Of a stretch of DNA of 64,000 nt, positions 32,518 to 42,810 are shown piece after piece. How positions within the stretch are numbered: position 1 is the first letter of the stretch; each line of letters begins with the position of its first letter. Under the pieces are notes generated by a model, which was not told the DNA's origin, made no database searches, and saw only the letters and a list, made by a program, of their open reading frames with translations. The translations under genes were made by a program, and so were the position numbers. This DNA is from Sarocladium kiliense (lineage: Eukaryota; Ascomycota; Sordariomycetes; Hypocreales; Sarocladiaceae): the NCBI GenBank assembly GCA_030734395.1, contig JAUZTG010000024.1, positions 306,211-370,210 on the forward strand, read 5' to 3'.

Positions 32518-34087
32518 TTACAGAGTGTAGAAGTACCTGGGGTTGTGCTCACCCATCTCGCTAATCTCCTCCTCAGTCTTGCCCTCCATTCTCCAGTCCT
32601 CGAGACCAGCACGCTTGCGCTGGTTCTTCTTGTGGAAGTGCATCATGATGGTAGCGTGAACAATGAAGGCGAAGACAAGCATGCCAAGAGTGGCGCTGTA
32701 GCCAGGGATGTACCTGGGCTTGTACTTGTCCTCGTACAGGAACGGAGCCGGGACACCAGCGGCGTTACCAATGGTAATGAAGATACCACTGGCGAAAGCG
32801 CGCTTACCGTAACGAGGCTGGTTGACCGTGATCCAAGCCATGCCGGAGCCAGAGCAGACCCAGAGACCAGCGGAGATGAAGAAACATCCAACGAGACGGC
32901 TGGCGACGTTGAGATGTCCGAGCAGAAGACCGTAGCCAATCATCATGGTGACATTGCCTGCCAAACAGAAAATACCTCTCTGCTGGATGCGATCGCTGTA
33001 CTTGGCGACGGCGAGGTAGGTACCGAAACCAACGATGTAGACAGGAATAGTCATGGCCTGAATGATGGCAGGGGTCCAGTCGGGCTGGGCCATCTCGCGA
33101 ATGATAGTCGGCAGGAAGACGGAGAAACTGTAGAGAACCGAGTGACTGCAAAACTGCGCAAAGGACAGAGCCCAAATCTTCCAGTCCTTGATACCAGCGA
33201 TGACGTCCTCCTTGTGCATCTCTTGACCAGAAACGGTCTGTCCAATCTCGGCTTGGCGGAGGAGAACCAGGTTGCGGCGATCCTCGTCGGTAAGGAAGCT
33301 AGCCGTCTCGGGATCGTTGGGCAGAAGCCACAGCACAAGTGGCGCCGTCAGGATGGTGGGGATACCGTTGATCGTGATGATCCAGCGCCAAGCGTTCCAG
33401 CCACCAGTGCCGTGCATGTTCGCAATGCCGGTCGCGACAAGTCCACCGACGGCGCCAGACAGGGCAGAGATGGAGTAGAAGTAGGCATTGCGCAGGGAGA
33501 TATGCTTTTTGGTGTAGAAAGTCGTCAGGTACAGCATGATACCGGGGAACAGACCAGCTTCGAAGAGACCAAGGAGCAGTCGGCAGGCAATGAGGGCAGC
33601 GTAGCTCTGGACGAAACCGGTAAAAGTGGCGATGAGACCCCAGACAAAGACCAGGCCGGCGAGGTATCGGGCGGGCTTCAGCTTCTTGATGATGAGGTTG
33701 GACGGGGTTTCGAAAAGACAGTAAGTGACGAATAGAATCGAGACAGCAAGCTGGAACTGGTTGCTGCCAGGCTCCATGTTCAGATCCTCCTCAATGTTGA
33801 ACAGACGCGCATTACCGATACCGACTGATGACATTTGTTAGCAAAGTGGAAGCAAACCAGAGCCAAGGACCGCGTCACAACTCACCTCGATCCATGAAGT
33901 TCATGAGGTAAATCCAGCAGGCGACGGGAATGATACGCCTGTCAAGCTTCTTGAGCAGGCGCCTCTCCGTCTCGTCGCTGACAACTGGGATGGCGCCATT
34001 CTCAGCAGTGGCGGAGGTCGAGTCGCCAGACGAGATCTGGGCCTTCTCGTTCTCACTGGCAGGAGCCAGGTTCTCCTTGGTAGACAT
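32518..34087 (-). CDS. MFS permease, anion:cation symporter family (Tna1/Dal5-like)
   Basis: Two exons (33886-34087, 32518-33824; intron 33825-33885 with GTGAGT donor and CTAAC branch) encode 502 aa with 12 predicted helices. The cytosolic head ends in LDRRIIPVACWIYLMNFMDR, then VGIGNARLFNIEEDL, FVTYCLFETPSNLIIKK and CRLLLGLFEAGLFPGIMLYL: all signatures of the ACS family. Fungal members import carboxylates such as nicotinate, allantoate or pantothenate at the plasma membrane; the sequence resembles the Tna1 branch most. The coding strand has strong codon bias towards C/G at third positions, producing a long open frame on the opposite strand that is not a gene. Confidence 0.9.
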
Positions 34088-34516
34088 GATTCTGTCTTTT
34101 TACTCTCCTTATCGAAATGAGTGAGAAGTGAAAAACCTAGAGGCCAAACAGGGGAAAAGTTGGGGGGAAGGGTGAGGAGAAGAGAAGAGAACAAGGGCCG
34201 CAGTTCCTGAGTGTCTTGGACAGAGTAGCACCCAGAGACATGCGAAAGGGCATCTTATACCTTAACTGCACTCCCTGCTTCTCCGTCTTCCTCCACGCAA
34301 TCTCAACAATTCGTGGGGCTCCGGGCGAAGGGAAGGAAAAACCCCAGATTCACCCCCAGAGACAGTACCGGATGGCCAATGAAAGGGCATCGGTAAATCT
34401 CAACGGCATTGTAAGCATGACAAGCCGGACGGCCGGACGCTCACCTCGAAGCCCTGGCAATATTGGATCTTGACTCGCCAGGAGGCACGGACAAACAGAC
34501 AAGGAGGAGGAGGGGA

Positions 34517-34527
34517 GGGGGGGGGGG
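34517..34527. repeat. Poly-G run (11 G)
   Basis: Preceded by a purine-rich GGAGGAGGAGGGGA stretch, about 430 bp upstream of the permease ATG. Confidence 0.85.
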
Positions 34528-34957
34528 CGGCTCGCCGTGAGCATGCCTGCCGGCGGAGAGTGCCAAGTGCCAAGAGGCAAGCGTATATATGCTCCACCAG
34601 AACCAGGCCCTGGCCGTAGACACGAGGCTTGCGAATGGAGGTTGAAGGAGGGATGCCTAATCTGTGGTGGATCAGCGTTGTCCGGCCGCATGAGTGTCCA
34701 CTTTGGCCAAGACGCCACAGGCGCTGAGATCTGTTCCATCTAAGCTTCTACACGATATTCAAGAGCTTGGCGGCAGTTGTGTGATGGTGGACGGGGCTGC
34801 TGGGCTCGCGTCACGACAGATAGACTGGCTTACACGGCTGAGCTGAGGGATAGAGAAGGGCTGACGTTGAACACGGCTGCTCAGCCCTGCCCCAAACCTT
34901 GTCGTCGGTCGGAAGAGCCTCGCTGGGCGGGCCGGAGCAAGCCACCACTCGGAATCT

Positions 34958-34981
34958 GCCAACTTTAAAATTAAAGTTGGC
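34958..34981. repeat. 24-bp near-perfect palindrome
   Basis: Arms GCCAACTTTAA and TTAAAGTTGGC are exact reverse complements with a 2-nt centre (AA). It stands alone in non-coding DNA and could form a hairpin or be a dimeric protein site. Confidence 0.8.
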
Positions 34982-35705
34982 TGGCCCTTTGCCAGATTCG
35001 CCACAGGCTGCGTGCGTGCCGTGATTGAAAGGGGGAGAGGAGACGTGGTACTCGCCCCGCGCACTAACCTCGAGGAAGAGACAACTCCCAGCGTGGGACA
35101 CTGTGACGGACCGACTCACGAAGCTAGCCATTGGTTCAATCCGTGCCACACCACCTCCGAACCCAACGCGGCTTTCTCTCCCTGTTCAAGCTGCAACCAG
35201 AGAAAACCCCCCCAGCTTGCTGACGCAGGCCACCGTGGGTTGGTGTGTGGGATTAAGAGGGGGGGAAGCTGGGGTGGCTTTCCCCTCCCCGGTAAGCTCC
35301 AGCAAAAGCCTGCAGGGCCTTTCCCTGAAGTAGCCAAGAACTCCGGGTCAAAGGAAGCCCGAAACGATCTCTGCTCGGAGAAATGACACATCACGTGCGA
35401 CAAGCGTCGCTACTAATGCTGCTAGTTACTGCTTTTGCGTTCGAGAAGCCTTCCTCTAGAGGGCTGGCCTCTGAGCCATGTGCCCGCCATAGCCACCATG
35501 TCCCTGGAATCGAGGCTAAAGCCAAACAACCGTTGCGGAGGGGGGAGGCTGGAATTCACCTCAGTGCAAGTCTATACAGTGGGGAGCACGAGGTTTTCCC
35601 CCTTCCCCAAACATTCCCCAAGTTTTCCCCAAGCCCCGAACTAGTTCACGCTTATCGACCATAGTGGCTGTTCCAGAACTTGTGCCTATAGTCTTGGGGA
35701 CAGGG

Positions 35706-35726
35706 GAGCGAGCGAGCGAGAGAGAG
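35706..35726. repeat. GAGC/GA microsatellite
   Basis: Three GAGC units followed by GA repeats within the long intergenic stretch. Confidence 0.75.
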
Positions 35727-36110
35727 GGGTCCCCAGCTTGCACCGTGTGTTGCTATAGATCAGACGTTGCTTACCGGCAACTCCGTTCGCTCAACAGCTG
35801 AACAAATAGTCCGCCATGGCAACCCTTCGTCCGTTGATCCGAGAGTAGAGGAGAGTCCAAGTGGCTTTTGTGGCTTTCGTGGCTTTTCCTAGCTGCATTC
35901 ATGCCACGTTTTTGTCTCACGATGCCTATAGCATAGCCGGGCTGCAACCGAAGCCGTTATCATCTCCTTTGCTCGAGCATCCCAGCACATACGACCATAC
36001 CCAGTAGACAATACGGGATCCCGTCCGCTCTCCCCTAGTCAATCTGCTGAGGGCTGGATTAGTAGTTGGGTCGGTGACGACCAGCGAATACCCGGTGTTG
36101 TATGTCTTTC

Positions 36111-36127
36111 TTTTTTTTTTTTTTTTT
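36111..36127. repeat. Poly-T run (17 T)
   Basis: Uninterrupted T tract about 240 bp beyond the stop of regulator 3. On the minus strand it is a poly-A run; it could be a retro-inserted tail or simple slippage. Confidence 0.8.
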
Positions 36128-36369
36128 GCTGGTCGTGGCTCCTCTTGTGTGGATATCGTGAAGTTTTGATGCGGAGCGTGCTCGACAGCCCCCCTGACTC
36201 GGTGTGGATCTGCTGGTGCGGGGAGATGCCGCTGCATAGACTTGCACTGGGCGAGGAGAATGCGCCAGAGTCGTACTGATGAATGGAATGTCATCGAGAG
36301 CAGCATTCGCGGATCTTGCATGCATACATGTCGTTGCATTCAATGATACCATGCTATCGGTCAATCATG

Positions 36370-38232
36370 TCATACATCCCATGGGACCGGGCCTGGCTCA
36401 TGGAGACCGTACTCAAGGATGTCTGTGAGGTCAGTGCTCACTTGTACTTGCTGAGCTGCAGCCAGCTGATCTCGCTTGCGACGCACTTGTTCCACCGCTT
36501 CTTTACATGTATCCCGAAGCTTCTCAACCTCCTTGCTTTGGCCCTCTTCGATCCTCTCATCAAGCCATCGAAGAGCCGTATTGATATGTTTGTCGTCAAT
36601 ATGTGTCTGGCTGTGCTTCAAATCAAGAGTTTCATTTGCAATCAGCACCACCATGCCAGTGATATAAGTGCAAGAAACCATCCTGTAAAGTCTGTCGTCA
36701 GCCGCAAAGACGCATTTGTAGTAGTTTGGAACTCTGTCTTACCATCGAAACCAGACACCGTCCGACCAAGCTTCTCGAAACAGCGTGAGAAGCCCACGGG
36801 CCTGGTCAACCATCCTCCCCCACCTGGATGGTACTTGCAGTTGTTTCAAGCCTCGGCTGTGTTCTCGCACGCCTACAATCCACTCTTCATCCCAAGCATG
36901 AGTCTGGTTGATCAGGGTCAAGCACTGAAAACTGGCCGAGTGCATAACACAGAATAGCCCATTGGTGATGGCTGCGTTACCGGTGTTCTTTGCGACGACA
37001 GGAGCTCGGAAATGCGGTGGGACAGCGCTATTCCAAGCCTCCAGTGCGGTTAGCACGCTCTCCCTAGCAGCCACTCGCTCTTCCAGGCTGCGATTCCTGG
37101 CGCGCGTTGAGTACAGCGAGTCGTAAACAGCGCCTTCTATATTGGCAAGCTGTACACGTGCTAGTAGAAAGTCCATTCGAGCCTGAGCATCCGTAGATAT
37201 CACATTGCCTCCAAGTGGGACATTGCCCACGACATCGGGCACTGCTGTGCCCGGCAGATCAATGTCGATGTCCTCGTCAAGTTGGATCGAGGGTTGGCGA
37301 GCCCGTAAACTCAGACTCTTGTCGAGAATATATGCCAGCCAAAAGACATTATTATGTTGCTGCCTCGCTGCCGGAGTCAGATGTGCTGAAGCGGCACGGC
37401 TGTGTAGTCCTAGCTTGTGCACAAGACGCATCGTCGCGGAGATCAGCATGAGGGCAGGCTTTACATCATGATCTCCCTGTAGCACCATGACCATGCCGAT
37501 CAAAGTCTGTACGCTAAGCAGACTTGTTCCGCCCATTAATACTTCAGACACAACTGCTTGGGCGTTGGTGATGCATCGCGTGGCGTTATTGGTCCGGTCA
37601 GAAGCAAGATCGTCAGGACCGGTACATCCTGGTGCGTGATGATAAGACAAGGCGAGAACAACGTTGATCGCGGCCCATACCACAGGATCGCGGTTTCGAG
37701 GTAGGTTGCCATAACATTCGCCAATGTGTTTTAGCAGGACGTCAGCGTCAAAGAGAGGCAGGACGGTATTGAGGTTGTTCAGGAAATACCCGACCATCAC
37801 CATGGCATCCTCGAGAGGAGGAAGGGCCAGCGTGGTAGGGGCATCCCGATGACCGCTGAATAAGCTTTTCCCTATCCTGTCTCCCGCAGTATGATCAGCA
37901 TTCTGGATTCTTGTGTGAATCGGTACTTCTTCCTGAAGCAGTCTGTTGTCAGCTTCAAGTGGCTTTCCTTTGGTCCGAACTAACAGGACGCCCCTTACAT
38001 GAGCGGTCTTGGGCGCCTGGAGTTCCTTGCCTGGCCGAGGATGGTCCCAACTTGTCTCGGCTAGCCCTGTGTGCCGTGGCTTCGCCTTCCACTTTCGACT
38101 GGGTGCTGTATGCAGACAGAGTGACCCATATGTAATACAGTTAGAGCAACGAGGTTTCTCTCGATCACATTTGAGTTTGCGGTTGTAGCACAAGTCGCAT
38201 GTCTGATTACAAGCATAATTAGCGTGATACAT
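36370..38232 (-). CDS. Zn(II)2Cys6 transcription factor 3 with fungal-specific TF domain
   Basis: Two exons (36743-38232, 36370-36682; intron 36683-36742) give 600 aa. The zinc cluster is at C12, C15, C22, C29, C32 and C39. A fungal_trans region lies at about 140-400 (LPLFDADVLLKH, LVHKLGLHSRAA, FWLAYILDKSLSLRARQPS), and exon 2 adds the helical tail. The first in-frame ATG is 38232; a short upstream exon is possible. A 66-nt stop-free segment at 37933-37998 has GTAAGG, GCTGAC and TTCAG signals, so it may be an intron that removes 22 residues from the linker. Divergent from SDR2, its probable target (inference). Confidence 0.83.
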
Positions 38233-38806
38233 GACCTCGGCACCGTAGTGAACCAACCTTTCTCGTACCCCGTTGATTAGGCATTGGACTACTCTCGCAG
38301 CAGAATATCTCTCGGAAGCGGAGGTCTTGAGATTTTCTTTTCGGAAAAAGGCCACCGTCTAAAGCACGAAAGGAATGAAAGCGTTAGAATTTGGTCCGTC
38401 TCGCGGGGGTGAGTGTCCTAAGCAGGTCTTCAACCTCCATGGAAGTTGGCTGACAAACGCTCCGGCGTTAGCGCAATCCAGATGGCAGCGGGCTCGAGAG
38501 AGCGCAACTGCGTGGCTGAAAGTCGAAAGAGTTAGTGGCTCGTACCATCTGATTGCCGGTCATTGTGTTCTCGAGCACTTCCATGGATATGACGATATGA
38601 GGTATTACAACATCCAAAGACGTGACTAATTGAGATCAAACTCCATGGAGTTTGCCTCCAAGGTGACGTGGGCTTGAGAGCTTGAGCATAAGAAGAAACA
38701 CTCCCTTGCCTGAATTATCGAAGAAAGAATGAAACACCAGTTACATTCAGTGTGCTACATACAGTCTTCTCTCTTCCGATACTCCTCACTCTGTACCGAG
38801 ATCACC
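38233..38806. promoter_or_regulatory. Shared divergent promoter zinc-cluster regulator 3 / SDR2
   Basis: 574 bp between outward-facing ATGs. It contains three TCCATGGA palindromes (38436-38443, 38580-38587, 38642-38649); the last is the core of an 18-bp perfect palindrome (38637-38654). Confidence 0.6.
38436..38654. promoter_or_regulatory. Three TCCATGGA palindromic sites, candidate operators
   Basis: Sites at 38436-38443, 38580-38587 and 38642-38649. The third extends to CAAACTCCATGGAGTTTG, a perfect 18-bp palindrome. Three copies of an 8-bp palindrome within 220 bp is well above chance expectation. The binding protein is unknown; the adjacent regulator is the first candidate. Confidence 0.5.
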
Positions 38807-39745
38807 ATGTCGTCCGAAACCTCTTCGCAACCAACGTACCAGTCCTTCACCAAAGCCTATCACCATACCCCCTACCCAGCCATTGATCCCAAGCGTCCCG
38901 CGCTGAGTGCCAATGGCAAGTTCGTTGTGATTACAGGAGGTGCAGCTGGAATCGGCAAAGCCATAGCTGTTGCCTTTGCCCACGCTGGTGCAAGCACCGT
39001 GGTCATTCTGGCGAGGGGTTTGGAAAGACTAGAAACTGCCGCTGCAGAGATCGCCGAAGCAGGAGGTGACAATAACGTCAATGTTCTGCTCGAAACAGCC
39101 GACGTTCGCAATCGCGACAGCCTTGATGCCGCCGTCGGAAGACTGGTCAAGAAGGTCGGAGGTGCCAAGATCGATATCCTCGTTCACAGTGCCGGCGTAT
39201 CGCAAGATGTTGGCGCCGTAAAAGGCTATGCGGAGTCACAGTACCGTTACGGTCTTGACAGCAACGTCGTCGGTGCCTTCAATGCCGTGCAAGCCTTTGC
39301 ACCAGCGTTGTCGAATACTGCCCACTTGTACAATATCTCATCGGGCATGGCGCACATCGGGCCCGTCTGGACGGACCACTGGTCTTATGCTACCGGCAAG
39401 GCTGCTGTGGTCAAGATGTTTGACTATCTTCAAGCCCAGGAGCCTGAGTGGCACATTGTTCAGATCCAGCCGGGCGTTGTGTCAACAGATATCAATGCTC
39501 GTTTCGGTGTCGTTGGAGAGGACAAGCGTGAGTGCTCCTTGGTTCGTCCGTGAAGTTTTCTGCTTACTTCATTTTCAGCTGAGCTTTGTGGAAGCTTCGC
39601 TGTTTGGCTGGCTTCTCCAGAGGCCGCATTTCTCAAGGGCAAGTTTGTTTGGGCTAATTGGGATGTGGAAGAGATGAAATCCCGAGCTCATGATATCAAG
39701 ACTTCTAATCTCCTTCGAATTGGCCTGAACGGACTAGACATGTAA
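38807..39745 (+). CDS. Short-chain dehydrogenase/reductase (SDR2)
   Basis: Two exons (38807-39527, 39579-39745; intron 39528-39578 with GTGAGT donor) encode 295 aa. The cofactor motif TGGAAGIG is at residues 43-50, NISSG holds the catalytic serine (about S178/S179), and Y194/K198 form the YxxxK pair. The C-terminus SFAVWLASPEAAFLKGKFVWANWDVEE closely resembles that of SDR1 (AVWAASPEATFLHGRFVWANWDVEE), and both N-termini share AY-PAI and PALS segments, so the two are paralogues. SDR1 has an intron at the same YxxxK-to-C-terminus boundary, plus one more. Cytosolic NAD(P)-dependent oxidoreductase, substrate unknown. It faces a zinc-cluster regulator, just as SDR1 does. Confidence 0.9.
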
Positions 39746-39901
39746 CACGGTCCGCCGTAGGGGCCTGTATCCAGAGGATGGCGACAAGGTGGGCGCGCGG
39801 ATGGGCGTGGTTCGTGTCAGGCAGGCGCACGAGTCGCTGTTCGTTACCCTCACAAAGTCTTCCATGGCCTCATAAAATATAGATGCTAATTGATGTCCAT
39901 T

Positions 39902-42158
39902 TCATAAACGTCGATCGTGGTTATATCCTCCGCCTGATGGCAAGTGGGAATTGGCCTCATCCTGGCAAGCCTTGTCGAGAGCCTCGAGCACGTCTAGGTG
40001 CCATCGAAATTCAGGAATACTCACACTGAACCTGCGAAGATTGCGCTTGCCGATCGCAATAACGTCTTCCGTGTCTGCCAGAAGTATATTGTTGAAGACG
40101 GCGCACGTTGTAGCAACGCGAAGGATAATGACCATCGTAAAAGTCCTGAGAAGGCAAGGTTAGCTCATGAAGCCTTTGTTGGTGAGCTTTCCAATTCACT
40201 TACACCATGCCTGATGCGAACAGACATGTTACACTGTTCGCTGGGTCAGTGTCAAAGACCTTGATGAAACCGCTGCATCCTTGCAAACACAAACGGCCTC
40301 TTTCCAGGATTGCCTCCCGACAGGGATGCGTGTTGAAATGATCGATGTTCAGCAGGATGTATTCCAAAAACGGTCGGTGAATGATATACTGGCCGGCGTA
40401 AAAGCGTCCTTCAAGCCGCCTCACATTCCACGGATTGTTCCGGAAGTTCTCGGTCCCTGAAGGGCTGGCGTGTGAAGCGGTATCAGGGCCGTTGGCGCGA
40501 TTATGCTGTGGCTGGCTCTTAAGCAGAAAGTCTGGAAGATTCTTATAGATGGCATCGTGATATGACCAGAGATCTTCTGTGATCCGAAGTAACCAATTCG
40601 CGTAGCTCGACCGAGTCATGCGAAATTGATCTTTGCTATCGTAGACGACGCTGTTAACACGGTTGAGAAATCTTCGGATTGCACCGTTGGTGCTGATCTG
40701 AAATGCAACAAGTTCCTCGGTCTTGTCATAGGCTGCGAGGGCCCGAGTGGACTCCGGGGTCGAGGGCGAGTCAACGTTATTGAGGTGCCGCGAAAAGGTC
40801 GCGTTGGCTGGGTAAGGTACGATGTCTTCATATCGTGAGATTCCCGAAGGCAGGGTGATGGATATCTCCGACACGAAGTCACCCTCGTACATGAATGCCA
40901 CCCAGTATAGGCGTCGAAATGATTCTGAGAATGAATCTGGGCCTGCCGAGGTGAGAAGAGTTCTAGATATGGTTGACGTTAGAGGATGCCGCGCCAGTCT
41001 TTGTCTGCAACAACCCTCACCTTTTCGCGATCGCCTCGCATTTCACTGCTGCAGCATGTGCCCAGTGAAAAGACTGTGACACGCGCCCCCGTGCGCCCAT
41101 GTAGATGCTACAATGATCAGATTACATGAGGGTTCAGGATCTCGGGATACAACCCACCTTGCAAGCATAGAACACTGCGCCGCTTCCAGTGAGGCATCCG
41201 CTGATATAGAGCCAAGGAGCAATTTGGACTTCTCCCATAACTGATCGTTCCAATTTCTGTCATAATGGTCGTGATCATCAGTTTCGTCTTCTGATCGAAG
41301 GTGTACTCTGCCTATGCCACTTTGCACGAACCGGCCGAGGCATAGCACGAGCTCCACGAGGCAATACAGTGCTGCTGGTACCGATGAGCCTACTTGTTTG
41401 GAAGAAGAGTTTGACGAAACGATCAGATCCAGGTCATGCATGATCGAGTCTAGGGATAAGAGTGGATAAAAGACATTGACGTGCTCGAAGTACGTAAAGA
41501 TGAGGCCGCGATACTCTTCAACAGTGGCGTCGTCTGGGGAGCTGTCAAACAATCTCCATGACATAGGGGGGTTCTGAGAGTACGCGTTGCCTTCTTCCAG
41601 GAAGAAGACATCAGTGGCACCTGTGGATTCGATATCTCCAGCTCTCGGCTGCTGCGGAAGATGGACATGCGAGCGTGCCAGAAGCTGACGGACCACAGGC
41701 CAGTCGATGACGTGGTTTGCGTTCGCCGTATGAGACAATGGAATGGGTATCTGAGACTCTCCTTCTGGTGCTTCCCTGCTTGCGCTTTGCTCTGGAGCAT
41801 GTTGGCCGTCTCCCTGGGAAGAGGCTCGTTGTCGCTTGTTGTGAGTCGGCGCACTTGAGAGCTCGCCCCCATTACCCGAGGAGGCGGAGGCCGAGAAGGC
41901 GGAGGACGAGAAGATCCGATCCTCGAGTAATTGAATCCTTTCCAGAAGTATGCGCGTATTATGCTCAATCCTCGGCTGTTGCGAGTCCTGATAGACACAG
42001 TCGACGCCTTGCGCCATACAGAGGCTGCATTTCGGCTTGGCTGCGTCACATCGTGTCTTACGAGCGCGACAGTTGGTACATGCTTGCCAGACTCGCCTTC
42101 GCGATGGGAAATAGTGAGCTGCAGTGAAAGATGATGAATTCGGTGGTTCTTCAGGCAT
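39902..42158 (-). CDS. Zn(II)2Cys6 transcription factor 4 with fungal-specific TF domain
   Basis: Four exons (41158-42158, 41021-41107, 40204-40962, 39902-40145) encode 696 aa; introns of 50-58 nt have GT-AG ends, CTAAC/CTGA-type branch points and agreeing phases. The zinc cluster is at C27, C30, C37, C44, C47 and C54, followed by a leucine-rich coiled-coil (RILLERIQLLEDRI). The middle-homology domain lies at about 210-450 (FTYFEHVNVFYPLLS, SIYMGARGRVSQSFHWAHAAA, FRRLYWVAFMYEGD). The length is typical of regulators of carbohydrate or amino-acid catabolism. It follows the GH5 glucanase on the same strand, so it could regulate that enzyme (inference). Confidence 0.88.
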
Positions 42159-42810
42159 TGTTGAGAAATAGGTGTACGCAACGAAGGATGTTGAGGGACG
42201 CGCTGGCGAAGAACTTGTGACTTATTAGAGTAGCGAGACGAACCTGACCCACCGACCAACCCTGGGGCGACGAATTGATGGACTACGTCTTCGAGACTTC
42301 GCCCTGGGAAATAGATTGAATAAAGACGCGGAATTCATGTATGTGTACTGCTATGTTGGTTTCGGTTTGAACTGCTATGTTGGTTCTGGTTTGAATGGGT
42401 GTTGCTGGACTTGAAAGCCGCATTCAGATTCAGGCTGCTTACCTGCGTGTGTTGGACAGCGCCATAGGGTTCGGCTACGGCTGAGGACAATAGCGCTTTC
42501 TTTACTCACCGGCGGGGACTGGTGAAGGCTATTTAACAGTTGGGCAACGTCAAGACAGTTGAATACTGTATTCAAGATCTTTGGTAAGACTGATTGGTAC
42601 GTAAATTAATGGTGTATGTTGTTGGTTTAATGTCAGAATGGAATGGAGTTGGTTGGGATCGGCTTCATCGTGCTAGCAAGTGGCCTCTGTTAGTTATAGT
42701 GGCCGTTCCTTCACAGTTATGATCGCATGTGGAATAGTTAGACCATGTTCCATGTCGTTCTATATACATCGCATTCATTAAAGTTCTAAGGTTTGTATCT
42801 TTTCCGACCC
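42159..42810. other. Intergenic, promoter of regulator 4
   Basis: 652 bp between the regulator start and the stop of the GH5 gene on the same strand. Contains a 24-bp tandem duplication (42347-42394). Confidence 0.5.
42347..42394. repeat. 24-bp tandem duplication
   Basis: Two adjacent 24-bp units beginning ACTGCTATGTTGGTT, differing at two positions, about 190 bp upstream of the regulator ATG. Each carries GGTTTGA. Confidence 0.8.

Larger units (their letters stand above)
34088..36369. other. Long intergenic region with simple repeats
   Basis: About 2.3 kb, the longest gene-poor stretch. It holds a G11 run (34517-34527), a 24-bp palindrome (34958-34981), a GAGC/GA microsatellite (35706-35726) and a T17 run (36111-36127). 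Several frames exist on both strands, but none has a domain, a signal peptide or credible splice pattern. Confidence 0.5.

Noticed and set aside
32545..33735. 396-codon open frame opposite the ACS permease
   Set aside because: It is the exact antisense of a well-supported permease exon. Its Asp/Glu/Gly-rich product reflects third-position codon bias and has no domain.
34757..35404. Overlapping frames of 60-124 codons on both strands in the long intergenic region
   Set aside because: No domain, signal peptide or splice continuity; the frames are a by-product of locally GC-rich sequence.
36283..36957. 224-codon plus-strand frame over the end of regulator 3
   Set aside because: The minus strand encodes the C-terminal helices of the zinc-cluster protein across a phase-matched intron; the plus frame has no domain.
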